The translations under genes were made by a program, and so were the position numbers. From contig CALKJO010000020.1 of NCBI GenBank assembly GCA_937995825.1, forward strand, positions 1 through 51,856: a stretch of DNA of 51,856 bases. The letters run 5' to 3'. The stretch comes from an uncultured Anaerolineae bacterium (GTDB lineage Bacteria; Chloroflexota; Anaerolineae; Aggregatilineales; Phototrophicaceae). Positions 7,302 to 16,582 of this stretch are shown piece after piece. Position 1 is the stretch's first letter. Each line of letters starts with the position of its first letter. The notes under the pieces were generated by a model. The model saw nothing but the letters and a program-made list of their open reading frames with translations, had not been told where the DNA came from and did not search any database.

Positions 7302-10300
7302 ACTTTGATGGACTTCATGCCATTATCAACAAAGAAGAGGTTATTCCAACCCGTCAAGCAAGGGATTTCCTTGATAACCCTCAGGAAATTGATGATTTAT
7401 ATAAACAACATGTTCGTACCTATATTCCTCTCCAGACTGGAACTGATGAAGCCTCTGGTGTTTTAGATTTCGCAAGTAAATTTGTTCGTCAAGTCAAAGA
7501 ATCACGCGCTCCTCGTGGATACATCACGGCAGATTTCGGCTACGGCAAAACCAGCGCAGGTCTATTTGTTTGGCAAAAAGCGCAGGACGCACGTCTTATT
7601 GCTGTTCCACCCTTCAGGCTCAATCGTCTTGAAGATCTGCTAGATGCAACGGCTGGTTGGGTCGCCTATATTCTTGGGAAGACTGTTCCCCAATTTACAG
7701 ACAGAGTTGTAGAAATTTATCGTTTTTATCATGATCGAGAACTTGAGGGTGTAGCTAAGCGTTACGGACTTACCCTTGAGCAAGCTGAACGCATGTATAG
7801 CGATCAGGCTCTACAGTTGAATATTGTTCCTAGAGAAATTGTACAATTCTTCGCACAAATGACAGAGTTAGTACAAGAGGCTGGTTTTGAGGGATTAGTG
7901 ATTATCCCTGATGAACTACAGCAATATCTAGAACCCGAAATAAAGTCAGGTAAAGTTGATCCGCTAGTACCCCTATTCGATATTGTCACCGAACTTATGA
8001 ACCAACAGGGGAAATTGGCATTTGGGTTTTTGATGATTATCACCAGCAAAGAACTGGGTATTATCAATGACCAGCGTGGCGATTTAATTGATAGATTGCG
8101 TGGAAATACGCTTGATTTGCGTGCTATCTATGACCGCGAATTTCCTGCACGACTGTGGATGCGTTTTGCAGAGAGTTTTGATTACGCTCAGTTTGCATCG
8201 CAGATGATTGATGCTTACACATTGGATAGCCTAGGACAAATTGCATCACGACAAGACCTATCCAACGGACCACGCACTGTCATCAACGTTTTTCGTCGTA
8301 TTGTCCAGCGCGTGATCGAATCTAACGGTCAAATAGAGCCTTACACCCCAATAGATCTAATTGATGATTTTATAGCGAATCGTATCTCCTTTGATGCCAG
8401 AAAAGTAATTCAAGAAGTGACCAGCACTGCTCTGGCTGCCAGCGTGGTGCGCGGAAATACAGCATTATCTCAGGCGGTAAAGTTAGTAGCAGCCTTTCCT
8501 GTCGATGGCGTAACACGAGAAATTCAGGCGCATTATGAGCTTGCCGAAGCGTGTGCTGAACTGAAAATTAGCGGATTTCCAGAAATCGTACTGGAAATTG
8601 GGGACCGTAATCGTCCGGCGTTGATGTTAAGAGGGTTAGATGCCGCGCAAGAAAATACTGATGAACTGACCCTGATTCTCCGTGAGTTTGTACGCAATTA
8701 TCAGCCACAGGCAGCAAATCAACTACAGCGTGCGGTAAATGCTTTCGTATCGTTACTATTTCTGATATTTAAACAAGAATATTGGACTACCGAAACAATA
8801 ACACAGCGGGATTTTGCTCGTAATGCTGAGGTTGTATACAACGGTGCTTTCCCCGAGATGGTACGGCGATTCCCAGAACGAACCGTTCATGTTCGGATTC
8901 TGGGAGAAGATGAGCGTGTGATTGCCAGTAATCTTGAAGGGGAATGCAATCTAACTTTCACACTACGCCGTTACTTTGACCTGTCTAATCAAGAACGGCA
9001 AAGCATTCTCGGTGAGATGCAATTGGACGAAAATAGTTTCAGTGCAAACTTTACACTCAATTTAATGTTACCGTGTTTTGATGCCCTCAACCGTGCAACT
9101 CAGGATCAACTGCGTCGTGTGATCGATGTCGAGCAAGTCAATCCGTTGCTGGTGTTGTCTCTGTATGCCTATTTGCAGGATGCAGCAGATCGAGATGGTG
9201 TGTCAAAACCACTCAAGGAGATGATTAAGCGCTCAATGGCGGTACGTTTGTTGGAAGCCGCACTGGAAATCCTGTTCAATCCAGCAGTAGGTGTTCGATT
9301 CAATGCTGCTGGTGGACGCATCATTGAGCAAAGTGTTAGGAGCTTGATCGAGACCCGCTATGACGACCGATATCATACGCTGATAACCTACAAACAGTGG
9401 CGGGATAGTCTGCGAAGCTACATCTCTGCTTTAAAACAACTTCCAAATTTTTCTCAAAAACAAGGCTTTTCAGTCGTTGAAGGTACAAAAGATGACATTG
9501 CCCGTCTTTTCAGCACAACTGCTGCCAGTTTCGATACTTTCCAATCACGCTTTTCCCAATTGCTTCAGATAGAAGGTGATGCCTTTCCAAGTCGTGCTGA
9601 GGTAAAAGCTGGACGTAAAGGCGGTGTCCGATTCACACGTCATCCACTAGAGGAGATTATTCTCACATCTCTTGAAGGAGCAACAACATCTACAAAACGC
9701 GATGGAAAAACCCTAAGTGCTTTGCGCCTGGATAAGGTTTATGAAGGCGCTGCTGAGTTGGGTTATCGCAGAGAGGAAATAAAGTTTACTCTGGATATTA
9801 TGGAGGCGCGCGATCTTGTCGAGGTAGATGGTGGATGGGTTCGTGAGAAACCGCGTACTTCTGTTTCTATTGACGCGCTGAATGAGCAAGTGCAGTTGTT
9901 CAAACGAGAAGCTGATTTGCTCTATCAAGCAAATGGACAGCCTGACACGAAGCTTATGTCTCATCGGGCTGAACAGTATGTTCAACGTCTGAAAGAATTA
10001 CGTAGACATCGGAATGAAGCGGAACTGATCGTTTTAGATGAGCAAATTCAAGCAGACAGACCACTACTTCAAGCACAAATTGAACGAGAAATTAATGAAC
10101 TTCGCAAACGAGTCGCCAAACTGGAACTGGTAAACTTGCCGCCAGAGTGGTCTGAGATTCTCGTAACTATGATACGGGCAGGGACATTTACCTCCCCTAT
10201 CAATCAAGTTCGGTTACAGTATGAACAGATGATGAGGCAGTGGAATAACGAAGCGGCAGCTTATCGAGAGAGACTATCTGAACTCATCCGTGAACAGAAC

Positions 10301-11275
10301 GATCTCTCGCTTAGTTCACTTCAGCGTTTCAATGGACGCATCAATCAGTTAACCAAAACACATCTGGATTTGAATGACCAACGTCGCATACTGGAGCGCA
10401 TTGTTCGGCAGACTGAGGCGTGGCAGGAGATAGCTAATCAATTTCACGAGTTAATGGAGGCAATTCAAAGACAGGGAGAACCAGCCAAGCACTTGCTCGG
10501 TCAGCTACAAGAGATTGAAGTTAGAATTACGAGAGCATTTGAGAAACATGCTTCTGAAGCATTTGATACCGCACCTCAGTATAAGAAATTACTATCCCAG
10601 CTGGAGCAAGAAATCGAGGGATTTGCCAATCAAGCAGAAAGAAAGTTCAATCGTGAACAAGAAAACTATCGCAACTCACTTATTCAGAAAACAGGCGTAA
10701 AACCTGCAAAACTATGGCAGAAAATTATCTATAGCTCTCGTAATCCCGATGGTGTGTACGGCAATTTATATCAGGCTGTTGAAGAACAAATGGCTGATCT
10801 CCTCGATGAATTATCGAGCAGTGTTGAGAGGGAAAAGACCGCCTTGATTGCCTTACGAACAATGCCTGTTGAACACTTCGAGAACAATGGTGAAGCAGCA
10901 GAGCAGGAGCTAGAACGAATAGATGCGATCCTCGACAGCCTCAATGAGGAGTATACCCATTTGGCTGAAAGAGCAACCTTAACATACATTCGTAACACTG
11001 AAAGTTTTGAGCAATGGCTTGATATTGTTGTCAGAATGCAAAATGAACTTCGCAATGTTCACGCAGCCATTCAGCAACTACGCGAGCCACCAAAGGGCTC
11101 CTTTTTCTCACCAAATGAGCAGATGGTTATTAATGCTCTCAACCAGTTAGGGGCAAATGCAAATTTGATACGATTGCGTCAGGCATTAGATACTGTAAGT
11201 GATGATGTTTTCTGGTCGGTGGTAAAGAGTTTGTGGGAAAAGCAGATTGTCGAAATAAATCTCAAAATTCAGTGA
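7298..11275 (+). CDS. Giant P-loop ATPase, module 2 (1325 aa)
   Basis: Paralog of ATPase 1. Walker A lies in ADFGYGKTS (78-86); Walker B is LVIIPDELQQYL (200-211) with a Pro before the DE; IAVPPF (~101-106) and DLSNGPRTVINVF match the first ATPase. After the ATPase core comes a beta/alpha middle, a segment starting FTRHPLEEII (~778) that aligns with FHRHPHENSII of ATPase 1, a very long coiled coil (~870-1250), and a C-terminal winged-helix-like end (MVINALNQLGANANLIRL). The ATG at 7298 overlaps the preceding stop (ATGA); an upstream in-frame start would overlap the small subunit by ~85 bp and is less likely. AT-rich codon use marks recent transfer. Its 3' end overlaps the opposing DUF5615 gene by 14 bp. 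Confidence 0.8.
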   Translation: MNFDGLHAIINKEEVIPTRQARDFLDNPQEIDDLYKQHVRTYIPLQTGTDEASGVLDFASKFVRQVKESRAPRGYITADFGYGKTSAGLFVWQKAQDARLIAVPPFRLNRLEDLLDATAGWVAYILGKTVPQFTDRVVEIYRFYHDRELEGVAKRYGLTLEQAERMYSDQALQLNIVPREIVQFFAQMTELVQEAGFEGLVIIPDELQQYLEPEIKSGKVDPLVPLFDIVTELMNQQGKLAFGFLMIITSKELGIINDQRGDLIDRLRGNTLDLRAIYDREFPARLWMRFAESFDYAQFASQMIDAYTLDSLGQIASRQDLSNGPRTVINVFRRIVQRVIESNGQIEPYTPIDLIDDFIANRISFDARKVIQEVTSTALAASVVRGNTALSQAVKLVAAFPVDGVTREIQAHYELAEACAELKISGFPEIVLEIGDRNRPALMLRGLDAAQENTDELTLILREFVRNYQPQAANQLQRAVNAFVSLLFLIFKQEYWTTETITQRDFARNAEVVYNGAFPEMVRRFPERTVHVRILGEDERVIASNLEGECNLTFTLRRYFDLSNQERQSILGEMQLDENSFSANFTLNLMLPCFDALNRATQDQLRRVIDVEQVNPLLVLSLYAYLQDAADRDGVSKPLKEMIKRSMAVRLLEAALEILFNPAVGVRFNAAGGRIIEQSVRSLIETRYDDRYHTLITYKQWRDSLRSYISALKQLPNFSQKQGFSVVEGTKDDIARLFSTTAASFDTFQSRFSQLLQIEGDAFPSRAEVKAGRKGGVRFTRHPLEEIILTSLEGATTSTKRDGKTLSALRLDKVYEGAAELGYRREEIKFTLDIMEARDLVEVDGGWVREKPRTSVSIDALNEQVQLFKREADLLYQANGQPDTKLMSHRAEQYVQRLKELRRHRNEAELIVLDEQIQADRPLLQAQIEREINELRKRVAKLELVNLPPEWSEILVTMIRAGTFTSPINQVRLQYEQMMRQWNNEAAAYRERLSELIREQNDLSLSSLQRFNGRINQLTKTHLDLNDQRRILERIVRQTEAWQEIANQFHELMEAIQRQGEPAKHLLGQLQEIEVRITRAFEKHASEAFDTAPQYKKLLSQLEQEIEGFANQAERKFNREQENYRNSLIQKTGVKPAKLWQKIIYSSRNPDGVYGNLYQAVEEQMADLLDELSSSVEREKTALIALRTMPVEHFENNGEAAEQELERIDAILDSLNEEYTHLAERATLTYIRNTESFEQWLDIVVRMQNELRNVHAAIQQLREPPKGSFFSPNEQMVINALNQLGANANLIRLRQALDTVSDDVFWSVVKSLWEKQIVEINLKIQ

Positions 11276-11636
11276 GGCTTACTGTTCTACAACGGCAGGA
11301 AATCCATCCGATTTTCCCATTCACTGGCTTCGCTTGCGCCCAGAATCGCCAGCGATCATCAATCACTTTGGCAACCGGGAGCGTATCCCGGACGAAGATC
11401 ACGCCTGCCAGCGGCAACCCCTGAGCGATCCGTTCGTTGGCGTATTTTGTCATTGTGTCAAGATCGTGCGTGAGCAGAATACGTCCTTCCCTTGCTGCCC
11501 ATTCCAGGACAGCCGGATCATCTGCACCTGACAGTTCGGTATCCTGAACGCGAATCATATCCACATCAGGTTGTTGGGCACGCAACCCGCGCATAATCTT
11601 TCCGTTGAAGTTCTCATCGAGCAAAAAGCGAAGCAT
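11262..11636 (-). CDS. DUF5615 PIN-like protein (probable toxin)
   Basis: A 124-aa protein beginning MLRFLLDENFNGKI, the hallmark of DUF5615 PIN-like proteins, followed by ILLTHDLDTM (a PIN-type acidic site) and GVIFVRDT. PIN-fold proteins of this group are suspected nucleases and are typically paired with a DUF433 antitoxin encoded just upstream, exactly as here. The acidic residues Asp8, Glu9 and the THD motif are present, so the fold looks intact. It runs opposite to the large operon and overlaps its last gene by 14 bp at the 3' ends. The last ~10 residues run through the overlap and may be non-native. Confidence 0.8.
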   Translation of the reverse strand: MLRFLLDENFNGKIMRGLRAQQPDVDMIRVQDTELSGADDPAVLEWAAREGRILLTHDLDTMTKYANERIAQGLPLAGVIFVRDTLPVAKVIDDRWRFWAQAKPVNGKIGWISCRCRTVSLTEF

Positions 11637-11966
11637 TGGCTATTCTGCTGCTGTTCCTGATAGGCACGCAAACGGGTTCGCAGGGCGCGAGCTTCCGGGG
11701 TCAGATTCGCTTCCATATCTCGCAGAATCTGCTCTGCCTGCTGGTCGCGCTGACGCACGTAAGCATCAATTTCGATAGTAGCCGATCACGGCATACACAT
11801 CGGCAGTCGTCAGGCTGGGATAGCTGTCGACAATGCCTTCAGGGGTTTCACCCATGTAGTAGGCATGAATAACCAGTTCGAGCAGGACGCGCGTTTTACC
11901 GATGCGAATCGCGCCATGCTCATCGGTTCTTAGAGGAACGGTCATTGTTGGAGCATCAGGGATCAT
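11555..11966 (-). pseudogene. DUF433 antitoxin, frameshifted
   Basis: Residues 1-66 (ATG at 11966) read as a DUF433 protein: TVPLRTDEHGAIRIGKTRVL, then GETPEGIVDSYPSLTTADVY and AVIGYYRN, where a stop occurs at 11766-11768. Shifting the frame there continues the family's normal C-terminus, DAYVRQRDQQAEQILRDMEA (from ~11764). The usual YYLRHRDEVDAYI-type joint is therefore broken, probably by a small deletion. The second frame stays open to 11555 and overlaps the start of the DUF5615 gene. DUF433 proteins are the antitoxin or DNA-binding partner of DUF5615. This is either a true frameshift mutation or a sequencing error. Confidence 0.7.
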
Positions 11967-12077
11967 CCGATAAACCTCTTGCGTTCACCCGCTGGTCGAA
12001 TGCCATTTGCGTAAGTCCTATCCAAATGGATGATCAGGATGAGAGGAATTGATCACACAGGCGCAGGAATGCCATCC

Positions 12078-13523
12078 TTACCCCTCATCCAGCGCGGCGG
12101 CAACCACCGCTTTGACCACCTGCGGATTGCCCTTGCCCGCCAGCCTCTTCATGACCATCCCCATCAGGGGACCCATCAGCTTATCCTCACCGGCGCGGTA
12201 GCGCTCGACCATCGGCGCGTTGGCGGCCAGCACCTCGCGGACGGCGGCTTCGATGGCAGCCGTGTCCGAGACCTGTGCCAGCCCCTCGCGCTCGACAATC
12301 ACAGCGGGATCATCGCCGGTCTCGTAAATCTTCGCCAGGACTTCCACGCCGGTCGCGCGGTTGATCGTGCCATTCTCGACCAGTTTCACCAGCGCGCCGA
12401 GCTTTCCTGGCGTGACCTTGATCGTCCCGACTTCCTCACGGGCGACGCTGGCGCGGTTCATTAAGCCGAACAAATCGCCGATGATCCAGTTCGCCAGCGC
12501 TTTCGCCGACGCGCCGGATGCCATCGCCGCTTCGTAGTAATCCGCGATGGACTTCTCCGCGACCAGCACGGAGGCATCGTAGCGCGTCAACCCCAGCGCC
12601 ATGAACCGTTCGCGCTTGGCATCGGGCAGTTCGGGCAGACGGCGGCGCACCTGCTCGATCCAGTCACGGCTGACTTCGATAATCGGCAGATCGGGTTCAG
12701 GGAAATAGCGATATTCCTCAGCGCTCTCCTTGAAGCGCTGCACAACCGTCCGCTGATTGGCTTCATCCCAGCCCATCGTCGCCTGACGGACGCCCTCGCC
12801 GCGTGCCCATGCCTTGATCTGCCGCGCGGTCTCGTATTCGATGGCGCGGTAGACGCTGCGGATGCTGTTCAGGTTCTTGACTTCGGTGCGCGTCCGGTAG
12901 CCGGTGTCGTCTTTGTGTTTGACGCTGATATTCGGCTCGATGCGCATCACGCCCTTGCTCATATCGCCGTCGTTAATGCCAAGATACTGTAAAATGGCGC
13001 GCAGCTTGCGGGCAAAGGCTTCGGCTTCTTCGGCGCTGTGGATGTCCGGCTCGGTCACGATCTCCAAAAGCGGCACGCCGGCGCGGTTGTAATCGACCAG
13101 CGATCCGCCGTCGATATGGATCAGCTTGCCTGTGTCTTCCTCCAAATGGGCGCGGCGAACGCGGATGCGCTTGGTCGATCCATCCGGCAGGTCGATATCG
13201 AGCCAGCCGTTGACGTTCAGCGGGCGGTCATACTGGCTGATCTGGTAGCCTTTGGGTAGATCGGGGTAGAAATAGCTCTTACGGGCGAACTGGTTGATCG
13301 GCGGAATCTGGCAGTTAAGCGCCAGCCCGACCATCATCGCCCGCTCGACCGCTTCCAGGTTGATCACGGGCAGCGTGCCGGGCAAGCCGAGCGAGACCGG
13401 ATCGACGGCGGTATTGGGCAGGGCGCTGACACTGTCCACAACCGGACAGCTGGAGAACATTTTCGTGCGGGTGAGAATCTCGGCGTGGATTTCCAAGCCA
13501 ACGATGGGAGTCCATTCACTCAT
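12078..13523 (-). CDS. gatB: Asp/Glu-tRNA(Asn/Gln) amidotransferase subunit B
   Basis: The product (481 aa) is GatB of the GatCAB amidotransferase, which converts mischarged Glu-tRNA(Gln) and Asp-tRNA(Asn) to the amide form in the cytoplasm. Evidence: the N-terminal [16 protein letters not shown], the [15 protein letters not shown] motif, [29 protein letters not shown], and the C-terminal helical GatB/YqeY domain ending in [11 protein letters not shown]. Length equals the family norm when the ATG at 13523 is used (AGGA upstream); a longer in-frame extension to 13694 adds 57 residues with no family match and overlaps the cdsA promoter. gatA and gatC are not in the window. Transcribed divergently from cdsA. 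Confidence 0.97.
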   Translation of the reverse strand: MSEWTPIVGLEIHAEILTRTKMFSSCPVVDSVSALPNTAVDPVSLGLPGTLPVINLEAVERAMMVGLALNCQIPPINQFARKSYFYPDLPKGYQISQYDRPLNVNGWLDIDLPDGSTKRIRVRRAHLEEDTGKLIHIDGGSLVDYNRAGVPLLEIVTEPDIHSAEEAEAFARKLRAILQYLGINDGDMSKGVMRIEPNISVKHKDDTGYRTRTEVKNLNSIRSVYRAIEYETARQIKAWARGEGVRQATMGWDEANQRTVVQRFKESAEEYRYFPEPDLPIIEVSRDWIEQVRRRLPELPDAKRERFMALGLTRYDASVLVAEKSIADYYEAAMASGASAKALANWIIGDLFGLMNRASVAREEVGTIKVTPGKLGALVKLVENGTINRATGVEVLAKIYETGDDPAVIVEREGLAQVSDTAAIEAAVREVLAANAPMVERYRAGEDKLMGPLMGMVMKRLAGKGNPQVVKAVVAAALDEG

Positions 13524-13652
13524 GCTGCTATCCTGAGGCATAAACGCGCTTGCAGAACCATAGCGCTGATTGTAGCGCAAAAAATTGGGCATGGTTGGAC
13601 GGGTATTCCCCTCATCGGTCATACCTTCCATCCGCCGCTCTCGGAAATTTGT

Positions 13653-13658
13653 TATAAT
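13653..13658 (+). promoter_or_regulatory. -10 element for cdsA
   Basis: A perfect TATAAT lies 24 bases before the cdsA start, in the divergent gap with gatB. No convincing -35 at the standard spacing was found. A start near 13665 would give a leader of under 20 nt. Confidence 0.45.
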
Positions 13659-13682
13659 CGTGAAGAATTGGGTCATGACCAG

Positions 13683-14558
13683 ATGGTTCAGCACATGGCA
13701 AGTCTTCCAGACAGCGCATCCGAGCCGAAAAAGACGGGACTCTCCAATTTGGCGCAGCGGCTGATCACGGCTGCCGTCTTCTTGCCAGTCGTCCTCGGAC
13801 TGACGCTGATCGGCGGATGGGGCTTCGCCGTCTTGGTGATGGCGCTGGCGCTGATCGGGCTGCTAGAATTCTACCTGCTTGCGCATGATCACCCAATTCA
13901 GGGCAGCGCGTGGGTCGGCGCGCCGGCGGCGCTGCTGGTCATGCTGGCGTTCCAGATAGGCGAGGATCGCCTGTGGAGCGCCGCGCTCGCCGTCTGCACT
14001 GCCGCCGCCCTTATCCTCGAGTGGGCGCGCCATCCGTCGGATCGCGGGCGCACGCTGGCGCAGACCGCGATGACCGTCGCCGGCGTGCTGTATATCGCGT
14101 TTCCAGCGGGCTTTCTGATCGGACTGCGCGGCGCGCCGGACGGGCTGCTTTGGAGCATCCTCATCCTCGGTCTAACCTGGGGGACAGACACCTTTGCCTA
14201 TATCGGCGGACGTTTGTGGGGCAGACATGCCCTCGCCCCCGCCATCTCGCCGAAAAAGACGCTTGAAGGCGCGCTGGTCGGCTGGATCGGCGGGGCTTCC
14301 GTCGGGTTAATCATCCTCGCGCTCGGTCAAAAGCTCACGCTCGGTCTGGTCGTGGTGGTGATCGTCGCGCCCTGGGCGGCGGTCATCGGCGATTTGATCG
14401 AGTCGAGCATGAAGCGTTCGTTTCACATTAAAGATTCGCATGTGCCAGGTCTGGACATCTTCCCTGGGCATGGCGGGGTGCTGGATCGCGTCGATGGCTT
14501 GATCCTGGTCACAGTTCTCATCTATTTGGCATTAGTTGTGATTGGCTGGGGCGCGTAG
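13683..14558 (+). CDS. cdsA: Phosphatidate cytidylyltransferase
   Basis: A 291-aa integral membrane enzyme that makes CDP-diacylglycerol from CTP and phosphatidic acid, the branch point of phospholipid synthesis. Several hydrophobic segments span the protein. The C-terminal family signature is clear: [10 protein letters not shown], then [11 protein letters not shown]...[13 protein letters not shown], with the metal-binding Asp residues present. Compared with the standard signature, the stretch between KD and PGHGG is a few residues longer (SHVPGLDIF). Start 13683 is chosen; a second ATG at 13695 is equally possible. It leads a + strand set with three TPR-module genes, only 33 bp upstream of the first. 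Confidence 0.95.
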   Translation: MVQHMASLPDSASEPKKTGLSNLAQRLITAAVFLPVVLGLTLIGGWGFAVLVMALALIGLLEFYLLAHDHPIQGSAWVGAPAALLVMLAFQIGEDRLWSAALAVCTAAALILEWARHPSDRGRTLAQTAMTVAGVLYIAFPAGFLIGLRGAPDGLLWSILILGLTWGTDTFAYIGGRLWGRHALAPAISPKKTLEGALVGWIGGASVGLIILALGQKLTLGLVVVVIVAPWAAVIGDLIESSMKRSFHIKDSHVPGLDIFPGHGGVLDRVDGLILVTVLIYLALVVIGWGA

Positions 14559-14591
14559 CGCCGTATCTTTAAGGTGGGAGAAACGCTTAAC

Positions 14592-14975
14592 ATGGTATTC
14601 GATTTCGACAGCGATCAGCGGGGACAAGCCCCCAACCGTGAAGAACTGCTGCGCATGGGCATCAACGCCGCCAAGAGCGGCAACATCCTCTCGGCGCGGA
14701 CGATCTTTGAGCAGATTCTCAGCGAGGACAGCAGCAACGAGCGCGCGATGATGTGGCTGGCGAAAATCGCGGATACGAAAGCCGAGCGCCAGCAGTGGCT
14801 CAGCCGCGTCCTTGCGGTCAATCCGAACAATCAAGCAGCGCGAGACGCGCTGAACAAAATGAGCTACTCGCGCGCCGCCCGTGAAAACCGAACGTTATTG
14901 ATCTTCGGGGCAGTTGCCTTTGTATTATTGATCCTGACCTTAGCGATTATCGCCATTGTCCTGACCACCCGCTGA
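14592..14975 (+). CDS. TPR-module membrane protein, short paralog
   Basis: A 127-aa protein with one TPR-like module (about 20-95: ELLRMGINAAKSGN, AMMWLAKIADTKAERQQWL, VLAVNPNNQAARDAL) and a C-terminal transmembrane helix (LIFGAVAFVLLILTLAIIAI). The module would face the cytoplasm. Its two downstream neighbours carry the same module with identical spacing of conserved residues but add a large extracellular part, so this is the short member of a three-gene family. The ATG at 14592 follows GGTGGGAG; an upstream in-frame GTG at 14574 is less likely. Its function is unknown; it is presumably a cytoplasmic docking partner at the membrane. Confidence 0.75.
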   Translation: MVFDFDSDQRGQAPNREELLRMGINAAKSGNILSARTIFEQILSEDSSNERAMMWLAKIADTKAERQQWLSRVLAVNPNNQAARDALNKMSYSRAARENRTLLIFGAVAFVLLILTLAIIAIVLTTR

Positions 14976-14988
14976 AAAGAGGTGTCCG

Positions 14989-16560
14989 TTGACAGACAAC
15001 CCCCTAGACCTACTTCGTGACGGCATCGAAGCGGCGCGCAGCGGCGACAAGCTGAACGCCCGCCGCCTGCTGCAGCAGGCGATCTCATACAACCCAGATA
15101 ATGAAATCGCCTGGATGTGGATGGCGTCGGTCGTCGATACCGTCGAGGAGCGCCGCCGCTGTCTGGAGCGCGTGCTGCGCATCAATCCCAACAATGCCCG
15201 CGCCCGCGAAGCGCTCACTCGGCTGGGCGGCACGCCGCCCGCCCGCCGCGAACCGCCCGCTGACGCGCCGCCGCGCGCCCCCACCACGCCGGCGAGGACG
15301 CCCAATCCGCGCGTCGCCCGTCCAGTCGACCGCACCCAGAAGCGGCGCGGGCTGAACGCCTATTTAGCCGCCGCCGCCGTCGTCGCAGTGATCGTGATCG
15401 GCGTGGTCATCGCGGCGCTGATCAGCAGCAGCGGGACGCCGCTCACCATTGGCATCCCTGCTCCGCCCACATCCAACCTGAACGCGACCTTCCAAGCGGC
15501 GTTCATTATCCCCACGCTGACCCGCACGCCGACACCTGTGCCGACTAACACCGTCTTTGCCATCGTCGTGACCGTCCCGCCGGAAACCTTTGAGGCGCGT
15601 CTGCCGCCCACCTTCACCCCAACGTTCACGCCGATCCCGACGCAGACGCCCGTCCCCAGTCCGACCCCCTATCCGCTGTCGGTCTATCCCGTGCTGTACA
15701 GCGATTATCCCCCCGCCCGCTCCCTGAGCAGCTTGTATGCCAATGTGGCAGGCGGCAGCCGCGAGGTCGAGCTGGCGGTCGGCGGCTTCGATGATCTCGC
15801 GCTCGACGCCGCCGGCGTGCGCATCGCCTTTGCCCGCCCTGAACAGCGCATCGCCGAGGATGGAAGGCAGCGCACAGTGCAGGAAATCTTTGTCGCGCTC
15901 GTCGCCAGCCCAGAGACCCCAATTCGGATCACCGACTTCGGCGCGGTCAGCGGGCATCCGGCATGGTCGCCTGATGGCAGCGCGCTGGCGTTCGTCAGCG
16001 ATGTCGACGGTGACCGCGAGCTTTACATCGTCGATCTGAACGCGGACTCGACGCCGCGCGGCGCGCCCCGCCCGATCACACGCAACAGTTTCGCCGACAT
16101 CGATCCCGACTGGTCGCCAGATGGCTCGGTGATCGCGTTCGCGTCCGAAGCCGAAGGTCCGGGCTTGTTCGAGATTTACACCATCGAGCCGAACGGCGCG
16201 AACCTGACTCGCATCACCAACGCATCAGGCAGCAACACTTTCCCGCGCTGGGCGCCGGATATGAGCGCGCTGGTCTTCGTGTCGGATCGAGCGGGCAGCA
16301 GCAACATCTACATCATGGAGCCGAACGGCAATTCGCAGCGCCTGCTGACGTTTGGCGTCGGGCGCGCGGGCAATATCAGCCCGGCTTGGTCGCCGGACGG
16401 CTTGTGGATCGCGTTCGCCTCCGACCGACCGGTCAGCGGACGGCGGGATAAATTCAACTGGTATGTCATGGATACGCGGGGCGAAAATGTCGCGCCGATT
16501 GCCATCACTGCGCGCAATCCGCAGTCGATTGTGTTTTTGCCGAGCCTGCGGCTGAACTGA
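14989..16560 (+). CDS. TPR-TM-TolB-like beta-propeller protein A
   Basis: A 523-aa protein with a TTG start supported by AAGAGGTG 5 bases upstream. Layout: cytoplasmic TPR-like module (~8-80: DGIEAARSGDKLNARRLLQQ, NEIAWMWMASVVDT, VLRINPNNARAREAL), basic/Pro-rich linker, one TM helix (~122-147), Thr/Pro-rich stalk (TPTPVPTNT), then an extracellular beta-propeller with PD40/WD40-like repeats, each marked by [FP]xWSPDGxxIAFxSD: HPAWSPDGSALAFVSD, DPDWSPDGSVIAFASE, FPRWAPDMSALVFVSD, SPAWSPDGLWIAFASD. Such propellers bind proteins or glycans. 13 bp after the previous gene, 22 bp before its paralog. Function unknown. Confidence 0.8.
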   Translation: MTDNPLDLLRDGIEAARSGDKLNARRLLQQAISYNPDNEIAWMWMASVVDTVEERRRCLERVLRINPNNARAREALTRLGGTPPARREPPADAPPRAPTTPARTPNPRVARPVDRTQKRRGLNAYLAAAAVVAVIVIGVVIAALISSSGTPLTIGIPAPPTSNLNATFQAAFIIPTLTRTPTPVPTNTVFAIVVTVPPETFEARLPPTFTPTFTPIPTQTPVPSPTPYPLSVYPVLYSDYPPARSLSSLYANVAGGSREVELAVGGFDDLALDAAGVRIAFARPEQRIAEDGRQRTVQEIFVALVASPETPIRITDFGAVSGHPAWSPDGSALAFVSDVDGDRELYIVDLNADSTPRGAPRPITRNSFADIDPDWSPDGSVIAFASEAEGPGLFEIYTIEPNGANLTRITNASGSNTFPRWAPDMSALVFVSDRAGSSNIYIMEPNGNSQRLLTFGVGRAGNISPAWSPDGLWIAFASDRPVSGRRDKFNWYVMDTRGENVAPIAITARNPQSIVFLPSLRLN

Positions 16561-16582
16561 GCGAACCTGAAAAGGAGAGATC

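Noticed and set aside
699..11275. Assigning the operon to BREX or to a complete dpd island
   Set aside because: No BrxX methylase, BrxZ/PglZ, BrxL, dpd helicases or nuclease are present; only the general ATPase style and the TGT-like enzyme are shared.
13524..13694. 57-residue N-terminal extension of gatB
   Set aside because: It has no match to GatB, would cover the divergent promoter region, and the ATG at 13523 gives the standard family length with an AGGA site.
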